Of a stretch of 64,000 bases of DNA, positions 35,154-45,625 are shown one piece after another; position 1 is the stretch's first letter; each line of letters begins with the position of its first letter. The notes under the pieces are model-generated. The model made no database searches. It saw only the letters and a list, made by a program, of their open reading frames with translations, and was not told the origin of the DNA. This stretch comes from Wyeomyia smithii. Its lineage: Eukaryota; Arthropoda; Insecta; Diptera; Culicidae. The translations under genes were made by a program, and so were the position numbers. The stretch is from contig NC_073696.1 in NCBI RefSeq assembly GCF_029784165.1, positions 171,854,912 to 171,918,911 of the forward strand. Direction: 5' to 3'.

Positions 35154-35269
35154 GGCCTTAACACAATAGATACGTTGCGGCTGCGTTTGCGGCAATTTGA
35201 CAGTTAGCCCATACATTTACTGTCACATTGATGTCAACGCAACGCAAACGTATCCATTCTGTTTGGGCC
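35154..35269. mobile_element. Short MITE, GGCC-AAACACAATGG family, copy C
   Basis: Ends GGCCTTAACACAATAGATAC and the inverse ATCCATTCTGTTTGGGCC. The inner sequence is nearly identical to 6042-6161, including ACGTTGCGGCTGCGTTTGCG. Confidence 0.7.
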
Positions 35270-35312
35270 ATCTCTGTCTGTCTTTATATAGTAAAATTGC
35301 ATTTGTCGAATA

Positions 35313-35891
35313 ACGTTTGCGGTGAAAAAAATGGACAAAAATTGCCGATTTTTCATGGGTTTACCTTTAATCGCACCGACGAAACTACTCATGCATCATC
35401 AATCATAGTAACCCATGAGTTAGTAAAAAAAAATTGACACGGTGTTCTGGCCAGATTTGACGTCGGCCAACTACTCGAAGCGATCGTTGGAGGAGATGGA
35501 GCGGCTGAATATCGATGTGGTACCGAAGTTGGCGAATCCGCCCAATGTTCCCCACCTGCTTACCATCGAGAATTTCTGGAAAAACTTGAAGCGCAAGATC
35601 TATTCCAACAATTTTGTCGCGAAAACGAAGGAGGAATTAATAAAAAAAACGAAGAAAGAGCTTAAAAACATGGCTACACGCATGTTTTCGTCCGCCATGG
35701 CGAATCTTCCGGTTAACTGCCGGAAGGCTGCACGCAAGGACGTAATATTTTTTTTGTGAGAAAGCTAACATGATAACCTTCCATGGGAAATTTATCCAAC
35801 TCAATTATCTGTCATAGTTTTCTTTTTCATCACCATCTGAAATAGTTTTTTTTTTCACACCATCTGAAAAAATTTTTTTTACCGCAAACGT
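35313..35891 (+). mobile_element. Tc1/mariner-type element, internally deleted
   Basis: Terminal inverted repeats ACGTTTGCGGTGAAAAA (left) and TTTTTTACCGCAAACGT (right) bound 579 bp. It holds only the C-terminal third of a transposase gene (35442-35759). TA precedes the left end, but a matching TA on the right is not clear. Confidence 0.65.
35442..35759 (+). pseudogene. Transposase C-terminal fragment (IS630/Tc1/mariner, DD37E-like)
   Basis: The frame reads FWPDLTSANYSKRSLEEMER, then NPPNVPHLLTIENFWKNLKR and KELKNM. FWPDL and P-x-IENFW match the second and third acidic catalytic positions of mosquito DD37E-type transposases; the match is from memory. The N-terminal two thirds, including the first aspartate, is missing. 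The relic at 8878-11545 holds the complementary N-terminal part of a similar protein. Confidence 0.7.
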
Positions 35892-36154
35892 TGACTCAAA
35901 TTATCGATACTTATCGATAATATCGATAAAAGCCCCGGAATTATTGATTGTTATCGATGTCCGTTTTGGGCGATATTTCCCATCACAAGGATGGATAACC
36001 TATCAATAATTATCGATAGTATCGATAGTTGCCAGCTATCGATGGAATCGATAGAATTCATCTCCCTGTCACGTTAGTAAACACTGTAAAAAAATGTCAC
36101 GATAATACACTGTTCGTTCGCTAACTGGGCTGACATTTGACATTGTTTGACATT

Positions 36155-37860
36155 TGCTTTGGTGATTAAAAAGAAAAAAAACAAAAACAGGTCAAAGCAA
36201 AAACAAGACAACAAGAGCAATGCACTTAGAAGAGATGTCAGCTAGTTGGCTCGCACCAATTCGAACTCTCAAATGCAATTGTCAAAATGTGCGGGATGAC
36301 AAAAGCAAAAATATTTCCTTCCTTCTTTTTCGCATGCAACGCGAATTGCGAAATTCGTAGGGTTGTGTTAAATGTGTTTGGGCTGTGTTGCCAACTGTTG
36401 CAAATCTGGTTTTTATTGGTTTTCGAATATGATATCCGCGACATAATGTAGCCGGGGTGATATCCGATGACAGCTCGGTTGTATGGGATATTATGTGATA
36501 TGGATGGTGATATGGGCTCGATAGCACGAATCGCCTGATATCAGGTGGTAACAGCCTACGGGAAATTTATTGTACTTTTCAGATTTTTGGGTCCCGTTTT
36601 GCACATCGTTGCTCATAGGGAGATATTTTGAAAATAAAACTATGGAGACGTATGGTGGTCAGTTGTAAAATATTCAGTTTGTTTATATTAAAACAAAATA
36701 ATTGACTGGGAAGTATACTTGAAGTGATTTCCAGTAGTCTCAAGCATGTATTAAAAATTTGTGAACCGATTTCAGTACTACAAGATGTATAAAAAGACGA
36801 TAAATAGAATTGATGAGAAAAAAATATATCGTCTTTTATATTTGCAATGACGTTAAAATAAATTTCCGTACGATCTCATAATTTTCCTTAAAAGACCTCA
36901 AACTTGTCGTAGATCCTGAATTGATCAAACGGCTTAAAATCTAAAAATTTTTCAAAATAAAATAAATTGAATTATGACGTTTTTTGCACCACCCTAATTC
37001 ATAAAACAGTACCCTAAGAACCAAACGAAATAAGATTCTGAAGTTTTTCGATGAAGAACAAGTAAGTAAACCACCCCAATGTTCATCTTAGCACCTATAT
37101 TCTTCTCGTCGCTTTTATTTCGCTTTTCTCATCGCTCTTAACTTCCGAATACTCGACTGAATCAAGAGGTAAAATAAAACTACTTTTGCTTTGTAGAAAA
37201 AGGAAAAAAATCAGTAAATTGGACAAATAAGAGCAATGAGAGAAATATAGGTGTTGAAATGAATATATGAGCGCTTCCCCTATTAAATTTCTAAGCATGA
37301 TTGGAGCAAAAATATATCTTATCATGAATAAGGCCTAACGGCACTTTAGGTGCGTAAATTGTTATTTTTAACATTTTCTGACATCAGAAATGAGTTCAGC
37401 ACCCCAATATTGTAATAAAATATAATTTCCAATAATTTAAAAAGGACTTTTAGGTTTTTTCCGACTTTAGTTCAGAGACCTGCCACTGTGCGTTGGTGCG
37501 AGCCAACTAGCTGACATCTCTATCCTAATTGCATTGCTGTTGTTGTCTTGTTTTTGCTTTGATCTGTTTTTGTTTTCTTCTCTTTCCAATTACCAAAGCA
37601 AATGTCAAATCATATCATCTCACTGTAGTGTGAACACCTGAGGTGATATCCGATATCATCTGGCGATATCAAATGATATACCGTGTTGCCAACTGCTGCA
37701 AATCTGGTTTTTATTGGTTTTCGAACATGATATCCGCGATATCATGTAGCCGTGGTGATATCCGATGACAACTCGATTGTATATCAGGTGATATAGATGG
37801 TGATATGGCCACGATAGCACGAACCGCCTGATATCAGGTGATATGCGGTGTATTGTGAAT
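36155..37860. repeat. Repeat block: inverted arms and a direct duplication
   Basis: Bases 36155-36265 recur inverted at 37490-37610 (ACATTTGCTTTGGT, GATGTCAGCTAGTTGGCTCG). Bases 36379-36558 recur directly at 37682-37860, sharing GCAAATCTGGTTTTTATTGG and CGCCTGATATCAGGTG. GATATC-type palindromic words are frequent. Together this looks like one or two decayed elements with GATATC-rich subterminal repeats. No coding frame. Confidence 0.6.
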
Positions 37861-39314
37861 ATCCTGAATGGTATGGATCCTGGGTATTAGATATCCTGAA
37901 ACCGAGTGCACCGATATAGAAACAGGGATCATTTAGTAACTAAATTAAAAATCAAAAATAAAAAAACTAAAAAATCTGAAATAAATATTAATCCTTTGAA
38001 ATAATTTGATAATGTCCGCATGACCGACATTCCTTATCTCAAACAAAAGCAATCAACAAAGATGAACATAACAACAGAAAATGAAGTGATTTGCTGTTGA
38101 TTTCATCGTTCTTTGCTTTAATATATTTTGAAAGATTTTCTTACACAGCTGTATTGTAGCAGTATTGCTGGAAAAATTCAACTGTGAGCCGTTCGTCAGA
38201 CATTCAACCAGTTTGGGGTAAATAACTTTTTCTACAACATCGTAGCGCCTTACGGTCTTCAGAAAATATATGTTTTTTTTTTTAATTTTTTTTGAAATTT
38301 TACGGCTTTGTATGCATGAAGATTCGCCAGTTTTTCTGAAATCTCATGATTCAATTTTTTCGATTTTTCTAGCTTTTGAGCAGAGCTTTTTGTATACTAT
38401 GTCCCAATTATGACTAGTTTGGCATTTTGTCGGTAGTTGCATAATGACTTCATAAACAGATGTTCGAATATTTGAATCTGTCTTGATTGAGTCATAGGTC
38501 CGGTATCCTCGCGTGCGCTTTATTTTTGCGGTGTTACATCATCAACCGGAATGAGTTCGAATCGCGTTATGATTTCCGTAGAAGATATAATGAACTCGTA
38601 CGCGCGATATTTTAATTATGAACCCGGTACTAGAAATCAGCGCATCGTTTACCAAAACGAAACCTACTGCAAACCTTACCCTTCTCTCCAACATCCCAGT
38701 GATTTCTCGTGGAAGTGCAGAGGTGTTCTCGGCTTCCAATAAAGCGAGTATCACGTCAACATATTCCTATACACACTCCTTCTTTGACCTGCATTCGGAT
38801 GCGGCCGGCGCTGGTATTGCCTAATATAAAGATTAAGGTCACCAGTTTTTACACATTGAGGATGAATGTTAATCCCAAGCATCATCCATTGGTTCTTTGT
38901 GTAATTACAGTTGATCTGGCAATAACGGAGTAGCAACCGCGGGCGGTCAATCATGCTCATCATGCTCATGCTCATGCTCAACATCGTAGCGCCTTACGGT
39001 CTTCAGAAGAGTTTTTCCCAGGAAAATTTCCTGCAAATATTTTGTACCTCCTGTACATCTTTAGAGAACAATTTTGGAAAAAGTGGATTTTCCCATAAGT
39101 CATATGGAAACTTTAAAATCTCAATCGATCAATCTGAAAAGTTATATGGTTGTTATAGGACCCACAGGGACACGGAAAGTGCATGGGAGCAAAAAAATAA
39201 CACCGTCGCTTTTTCCCATATAACCGTGTCCCAGTCAGGGCTGCCAAGTATAGAGATTTTTTATTGTATTATACAGAAATTTTGACCACGATACAGAAAT
39301 GATACAGAATACAG
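37861..39314. other. Gene-free stretch
   Basis: A 28-bp word, AACATCGTAGCGCCTTACGG and on to TCTTCAGAA, occurs at about 38235 and 38980. A short (ATGCTC)n run lies at about 38953-38983. Open frames of 63-110 codons (38551-39285) show no motif I recognise. Bases 39231-39260 (CAGGGCTGCCAAGTATAGAG) may be a transposon end. Confidence 0.35.
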
Positions 39315-39640
39315 CAGCGGTTCTCAACCTTTTTTTTGTCCGCGTATCCCTTGGCGATTTTTTTCATATCGACTGTACCCCATGGCCTCGAATGTTCTCG
39401 CAGAGCGGGAGAGAATAATGGTAGATCTTGTTGTAGTAGTCTAGTTCAGGTCTCAAATTGAACTATGGTTTGTTTGATTGCTACAGTCATGTTTCAAGAG
39501 CAAGATTGATCAACAAATGAAGTATAATATAGAAAAATTGCTTTGTCCGCCATTACTGATTTTTCTTACCCCCTAAGAGTACCCCCTAAGAGCTCTCGAG
39601 TACCCCCAGGGGTACGCGTACCCCAGGTTGAGAACCGCTG
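39315..39640. mobile_element. hAT MITE with a perfect 8-bp duplication
   Basis: Ends CAGCGGTTCTCAACCT and the inverse AGGTTGAGAACCGCTG. GAATACAG flanks both sides exactly (39307-39314 and 39641-39648). The terminus is the widespread hAT type found in many animals. 326 bp, non-coding. It landed in a run of ATACAGAA words. Confidence 0.9.
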
Positions 39641-40918
39641 GAATACAGAATTCATACAGAATTTTGATTTTTAATACAGATTTGTACAGAAATTCAGGGA
39701 CGTTTCGGTACGAAATTGTGATGTTTCACAAAATGTTCTAACTGAAGAGCTCTAGCTCTGCCTCACAAACATTTTATCCGAACATCAGTTTTCAGTTTTC
39801 GAATGCGTTTCCTACATAGCCGCCAAATCGGCCGACTCGCATAAGGCAATCCACGGATGTCGTTTCACTGCATGTACATTCGTTATTGTTGTTGTTTTTT
39901 AAGTTGCAAAACCAGAATACAATCGAACACGTTTGTTTTTCACGCTTTTCGATTTGGATTGAGTCCAAGTTGCGATCTTTCGAACATACATGAGGCTGTC
40001 AAAAGTTGAAAACAAACTGAATTCAGCTGATCGCAACTGTCTGGTGGATTGCCTCATTCACAGTATGTAGTGTGTGCATTGCGGATTATTTTGTGTGATA
40101 GAAAAAAAGCAATATTTTTGCTTTGTTTTCTCGGTTTTCACAAGTAGTCTGATTGTTTCGAATGGGAATTTGTATAGGTGCGAGCAGGCTTCAAATTCTA
40201 TTTTTTTTCGTTCAACGTGGAATACTTATAGTTTTTTCAGATTGTTCAGTACACCAGAACAAAATTTTTCAACATATTGTATCAAATAGTTACTATTGAA
40301 ACAATATTTTTTCCTCCGAAAACATATTTTCATAAACTACAACTTAGGATGCATCCGCTATGAAAGTTTCATCAAATTCGATGCAATATTTTCAAAGAGG
40401 TGTCTATTTAAAAAAAAAATATTTTCTTATATTTTAATGACAATAAGCCAACTTGAAAACTTACTTTAATTCAATTAAAATTGGAAAATCAACTTCCCGA
40501 GAGAAACTCTTGAAGTTTTTATTAGTTGTTTGAAAAATAGACATCAAGATTTTTAGCGATCCGTTTCGCGTATTCTGACCAGGGTTGATATTTGTTGACA
40601 CTCTTGAGTGAAATTGAAAAAAAGCATCCATAAACGTTATTTTTTTACAATCCTTTCAGACATGGGCGCTACTACGGGAGGGCTAGGGGGGGCTTCAGAA
40701 AGAAGTGTTTAGCCCCCCCTACAATTTCCCAGAGAATGATTGTATTTTCAATATAAATACATTCCATACTACTTATCAGAGCATCAAAATCAACACAAAT
40801 TGAAATGTCGTCATTCATTAACTAAGAACTAGTTCTGCACCCAGGATCGATTCTCAAACCTAGTCCTCTTACTCATCTTACCAGTCAGTAGTAACCAGCT
40901 GTAGTAACTCGTGCTGTA
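39641..40918. other. Gene-free stretch
   Basis: AT-rich, no recognised gene. A 71-codon frame at 40074-40289 lacks motifs. AGCCCCCCCT at about 40710 recurs at 42570 and may mark the ends of a decayed element holding the LINE relic. Confidence 0.35.
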
Positions 40919-41960
40919 TCAAGAAGTTGTCGCCATTTTACTTGGTTTTGGGCTGTGTTTCACCAGTTCCCCAAACGTCTCATCACTCGCAAGTCTCTTT
41001 CGATCTGGTCGAGCCATCATGAACGCTGCGTCCCTTACTTTCTGGTGCCGGTAGGGTTTGCTGAAGAGAAGTGATTTCACAGGGTTGTCGTCCAACATCC
41101 TTACGACGTGACCGGTCCACCGCAACCTATTGTCTTTCGCCAGGTGTGCAATGGGGTTCTCTGCAAACAGCGTTTGTAGCTAATGGTTCATGCGCTGTCG
41201 CGCCGTTATCCGTCGTCCGTTTGTACTTCACCGTAGATAGTCCACAGCACCTTCCGTTCGAAAACACCAAGAGGACTTCCGTAGAGGACTACCAGTTATA
41301 TGAGGGTTTTGTATTTTTTTGTATTGAAGTGGTCATGTCCGATCAGCACTGTGATTGGTGCGTACGCGTATATAATGTCTGAAAAGAACGGGCCGTCGAT
41401 GAGAACGTGGTCAATTGTTTTGCTATACGTTGGTCGAGGAAAGAAGGGACTTTGGACTGCCAGCCCGCGGGAAGCTGAGAAGTTGGTGATGGCTGGCCGT
41501 TGTTGTTCGTTACGGTGTGCAGGCCCGCACAGGGCCGATCATCGGCTTATATAGGTTTTTCTTTCCGTTCATGTCCCCAACGACGATCTTGATGTCTCTA
41601 CGCGAGCAACTATCGTAAAGTATCTCCAGCTGTGCGTAGAGCGTTTCTTTCTCTGCATCAGGTCTTCCTTCGTGAGGGCAGTGCTCATTGGGAATAGTGT
41701 AGTTGTAGAACCAGCCTTTTATTCTCTGCAAACACAACCTGTCGCTGGTTTCCTGCCACTTCATCACACGGCTCTGTATCCTGCCCAGCATTATAAAACC
41801 GCTACCAAGCTCATTGATTGTGCCACCGCTTTGGTGGTACTGTGCCTTGCGGTCACAAATCCGAAGTCGAAAGGGTGGGATTCTAGCTGATCCAGCAGCA
41901 TCCAGTCGACATCCGGGGCGTTGAGCGATCTACTGTTACATGTACCGAGCTTCTAATCGT
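40919..41960 (-). pseudogene. Non-LTR retrotransposon relic, endonuclease joined to C-terminus
   Basis: On the minus strand, from 41960 down, frames read CLQRIKGWFYNYTIPNEHCP, then LYAQLEILYDSCSRRDIKIV and VGDMNGKK, and KTIDHVLIDGPFFSDI. These are apurinic-type endonuclease motifs (GDMN, H-x-LIDG). Almost directly after come FERKVLWTIYG-like and LRWTGHVVRMLDDNPVKSLL, the extreme C-terminal region of such LINEs. The whole RT domain between is missing. Many stops and frameshifts. The clade was not determined. Confidence 0.65.
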
Positions 41961-42297
41961 CGTCCTTATTTCGTCGGCTGGGTCATTGCCTATTGTGCCG
42001 GTCCGTTCTGAATTCTTGATTCTTCGTAGTATGTTTATTTTAGTATGCTGCGTTACTAGGGCTGCGATGCCTAGTCTCGCGACGGGACTGCCGCCATAGA
42101 TGTAGCTGGCGAGACACCGTATTTCATAGTTCAGCCGTTCGGTCCGGATCAGTCGATGTTTGAGCCGCCCCTAGCCTGTGGGGTTCAGACAAGCTGCTCT
42201 CTAAGAAGAACAACTACCCCTTTCCTGTCAGCATACGACCAAGTTCCCACCAGTTCACTGGTTTTCCCTTGGTTGCTCGTATCCCAGTCGGTAACAC

Positions 42298-42350
42298 GTG
42301 GAGGTAGGAAGTAGGTAGGGTAGGTAGGTAGGTAGTAGGTAGGAAGTTTG
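42298..42350. repeat. (GTAG)n-like microsatellite
   Basis: An imperfect run of GTAGGTAGG units about 50 bp long. No gene meaning. Confidence 0.8.
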
Positions 42351-42439
42351 GTAAATGGCCCAGCCATTTACCAAACCTGGCTCTCCTCAATATCAAGTCA
42401 GTGTTGCTGAAAGAGGTTGGCGTTGACGCTGTGTTCAAG

Positions 42440-43105
42440 ATTTTTAGTACATCTTCGGAGATTCTATCTTGAAGTGATTTTTTCTGCTGTTACGACACTA
42501 TTTTAAGCGTTTTTAAACAAGCATAATAAAACTCCTTTTTCTGTTTTTTAAAATTACATGCATGAAAACTAGCCCCCCCTAGAAATTTTCCTCAGTTGCG
42601 CCCATGCTTTCAGAGTTCTCCCTTCCCGCTTTTTGCATGGAAGTGAATTGTCAAAACACCTCATTATATTTCATGCGATGAAAGCAACACAACAAAATCA
42701 GTTTATTAGTCAACGAAGATTCAAGGCATCGGTCAGTGTCAGTGAAAAAGTGTTTCGGTGAGGTTCATTTTGGTTGAGTGGACTGTTTGTTTTTCTTTTT
42801 TGCTTTGAAGTGAAGATCATTTGGTTGGATTTGTCGTCAAATTTTATTCCGTAACCGTGTAACAGCACGTTACTAGGACGAAAATCTAGTGTATCTGAAA
42901 GAGTGCTGCGATCATTGGAAGTGAAAATTGAAAATGATTGGCTGTAATTTTCGAAGAATTTTGCTGGGGAAAATGACTTATCAGCACTGATTCTGACCCA
43001 TTCACAGACTTCGCAGCCAACTGTAGAGTAAACAGGACAACTGTTGGGGGCTAGTGCTACGATCCTACTGACATTATGGGAGCCGGAATGCGAACATACG
43101 ATGAT
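42440..43105. other. Gene-free stretch with SINE 3' fragment
   Basis: Bases about 42995-43075 match the tail of the SINE at 50815-51230 on the same strand (GCTACGATCCTACTGAC, ACAGGACAACTG). A 156-codon minus-strand frame (42710-43180) crosses this fragment and enters the next element. It shows no motif and is not called as a gene. Confidence 0.45.
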
Positions 43106-43293
43106 CAGGGCTAGTAGCGAGTCACTTTTTAGTGACTTTGTCACTATTTTGAGCCTAGTCACTAAAAAGTCATTATTCACGCTAAAAAGTCACTAAAGTC
43201 ACTATTTTACGACAAAATGGTCACTAAAATCACTTTTTTAGCTATAAATGTATAAATTAACTATTGTTGTATTGCAACATACTTTAGAAAGCT

Positions 43294-43420
43294 CCCGACC
43301 AACCACTCTTTAAGTTTCTTCATGAAACGAGAACGATCGCTATCGATTAGTTTTGAACCTATATCGATTGATTTCAGTTGTTGTCGTTTCATAAAGGTGC
43401 ATAAAGAGTGGTTGATCGGG
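43294..43420. mobile_element. 127-bp MITE
   Basis: Ends CCCGACCAACCACTCTTTA and the inverse AAAGAGTGGTTGATCGGG. The middle contains ATCGATTAG/ATCGATTGA words. Non-coding; superfamily unknown. Confidence 0.55.
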
Positions 43421-44149
43421 CTTGCTTCTCATTTACAGAATATTTGGACAGTTCGGTTTGTAAGGCATTTTTGTTAACTTTTCCATCATAGAAGTTTCAT
43501 GCCAGGCAATGTTTTCAAATTTCTCATCGAAGTGAACAGTGCAGAATAGTTACGAACGAATTGTCTAAGAGCTGCAAAAGAACGTAAAGGTTTATTCTAC
43601 AAGCTACTCGCGTCTTAAACCAGTGTTGTGCGTGAAATTACGTTTGTAGTTTGATTTGCTTGTCTCAAATCAACTGTTCCTCCTGGTTGAAGAGGACTCA
43701 AAAATTTCGAGCTTATATTGTGCATAGTCGTGTTGAGGTCTCAATTCGTAGGATTTTGCTTTCAATCATCCGAACCTACCGGTGTTTACCAGATACCATT
43801 TCGAAATTTCATAATGATAACCCGTTCTACGCATATTTGTCCCATGCTCCAGATCAAACAAACGAGTGTTTAGTGGGAAGAATTTGATTAGAAAATGTCA
43901 AGTAGGTTAAATATGCGTGAAAATCATTGATGGGACAAACAGGCTTAGTATTGTTTTTGCAGATTTTCGGGACGAACAATGCTATTTTTACTATATTTTG
44001 AAAAACCCCTCACTTAGTTAGCTTAACCAACTTCAAACGCTTTTCGAAGCTGTCACAGGCGGCACGAATTCCCAGATTTTCTGGATAACTGTTTCAACCG
44101 CTTTACAAGTTGGAGATTTTGTAAAAAAAAGTTTATTGAGTTGAGATCA

Positions 44150-45130
44150 GGTGAACTTAACGGCAATTTATTTTTATTCAAAAAGTCCCTCGAATTGTCC
44201 CTATACCAACCTTGAGTCAAGTTCGCAGTATGCGCTGATGCACCGTCTTGCTAGAACATATAGTAATTAGCTCTGGAGAGTTTTCGAAGACACGGGGTAA
44301 CGTTTTTTCCCAAAACTACCGTTTTACAATAAACAGCATTAAATTCGGCGTCTTTGTAAATGAAAATCAGAGGAAGCTTACTCGCTTGCAAATACTCCTT
44401 TAGAACTCTGAAATGTTGTCTCTTGCTGCTGCCCACATTCGATTGTTTTGTGTAACCAGTCACACTCCAGGCCAAATATTTTTTTTTTCTCGCTTGTTTT
44501 CCGTCGGTCTAGTTCCGCCACTGTTGTGGCCAATCACCGACGCCCAGGGAGGCGACTCCACACCCAGGACCCTAACTCACGACCCGTTTATTAACGGACC
44601 GGCGCCAACGGCTTCACTTCCTCATGCGATGGAAGGCGTGATCCCAGAGATTTTTCGACTCAGAAAATCTCCCGGTGTCGGCTAGGATTGAATCTAGACC
44701 AGTTGGGTTGGTTGTGAGTGGATCACGCCACCTCACAACCATCGACACCTATGTCGGCGGTGGGATTCGAACCCAGGCGTCGAGCGTGGTTGGCGGAGAC
44801 GTTGCCAACCACACTAGGCCCTCGCTCTTATCCAGGCCAAATAGTTTCTCATCAGAAACAATGAACTCGCGAACATCGAGTTGTGAAAGTATCATTTTCA
44901 CTCTATCGAGCCTCTTTTTCTAAAAGAATCGGCCAAAATATTGTGGACCGATTCAATAGTTATACTCAGATGGGTGGGAATTACAAACTGAACGTTATCA
45001 TTTCGCCGGACACGCTGCTTCATAACAGTCACAATTTTACGACTTGCGGCATCCTTGCAGATCGTGGCCGACAGAATTTTCAACGATCCCCCAAAGAGAA
45101 TGTTTCCTTGTATTTTTCTATGGTTTAATA
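44150..45130 (-). pseudogene. Mariner/Tc1-type transposase relic, hit by a SINE
   Basis: Reading the minus strand from 45130: CRPRSARMPQVVK and KQRVRRN (helix-turn-helix region), then MILSQLDVREFIVSDEKLFG (first catalytic D in SDEK). After the SINE come LQASKLPLIFIYKDAEFNAV, QDGASAHTANLTQGW (second D) and, with broken frame, SPDLNSINFF. Stops and frameshifts are scattered throughout. The SINE sits between the SDEK segment and the rest. Confidence 0.6.
44479..44830 (-). mobile_element. tRNA-derived SINE with a 13-bp target duplication
   Basis: TCCAGGCCAAATA occurs exactly on both sides (44466-44478, 44831-44843). On the minus strand the unit starts with a tRNA-like head: an A-box-like TAGTGTGGTTGG and a B box GGTTCGAATCCC. 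It ends in a poly(A) tail (the T run at 44479-44488). About 352 bp. This structure is that of tRNA-related SINEs such as those described in Aedes. Family name not assigned. Confidence 0.85.
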
Positions 45131-45625
45131 AACGAAATCTCGCCTAGCTTCACATGATTTGAGATGTTCGAATATTGTGCAAGGGCAGTCACTGACCAAA
45201 AATCGTTTTACTACGACTTTCCGGATTTGTTACATCGCACATCACGAACTGAATACAACTGACAGACCACCAACACACCAATGCGTATTCGAGAGTGCAT
45301 ACATTCGTTCACGTATACTTTCATTAACACTTATAACTCGAAAACTTGTATTCGAATACATTGAACAAGGTGTTATCACAACCATTTCTATGTGAAATTA
45401 CGATACAGATTTTAGTTATTTTCTATGAGAACAAATCATTGCACATCCTATGTTCTAAAGACTTAAATTTCAGATAAAATTTAATTCATTTATGGTTCAA
45501 CAATAAATTTCAAAACCCTCTTTTGTATACTTTTGGTCACTATTTAGTCTTTATTTGGTCACTATTCAAATGAAAAAAGTCACTAAAGTCACTATTATTT
45601 TGCTCCAAGTTCGCTACTAGCCCTG

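Larger units (their letters stand above)
28134..35988. mobile_element. ATCGATA-rich hAT element expanded by nested insertions
   Basis: Left terminus TAGTGATGGGAAA; right terminus the inverse TTTCCCATCACAA. GGATGGAT is duplicated exactly at 28126-28133 and 35989-35996. Both subterminal regions (28145-28237, 35900-35975) are full of ATCGATA/TTATCGATA words. Only about 200 bp appears to belong to the element itself. The rest is a gypsy-type retrotransposon fragment, a MITE and a Tc1/mariner fragment. No hAT transposase. It lies about 150 bp upstream of the RFC4 start. Confidence 0.75.
43106..45625. mobile_element. hAT-like element rich in GTCACTA words, with nested insertions
   Basis: Ends CAGGGCTAGTAGCGA and the inverse TTCGCTACTAGCCCTG. 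GATGATC lies next to both ends with one mismatched neighbour base. AGTCACTAAAGTCACTATTTT words crowd both subterminal regions (43110-43240, 45535-45605). It carries a 127-bp MITE (43294-43420), a mariner-type transposase relic and a SINE. No hAT transposase. Confidence 0.7.

Noticed and set aside
38551..39285. Overlapping frames of 63-110 codons
   Set aside because: No domain, no consistent splice signals, and part overlaps an (ATGCTC)n run.
42710..43180. 156-codon minus-strand frame
   Set aside because: It runs across a SINE tail and into the end of a hAT element, so it is not one biological unit.
44740..44830. Possible tRNA gene on the minus strand
   Set aside because: A and B boxes belong to a SINE with a poly(A) tail and an exact 13-bp target duplication.
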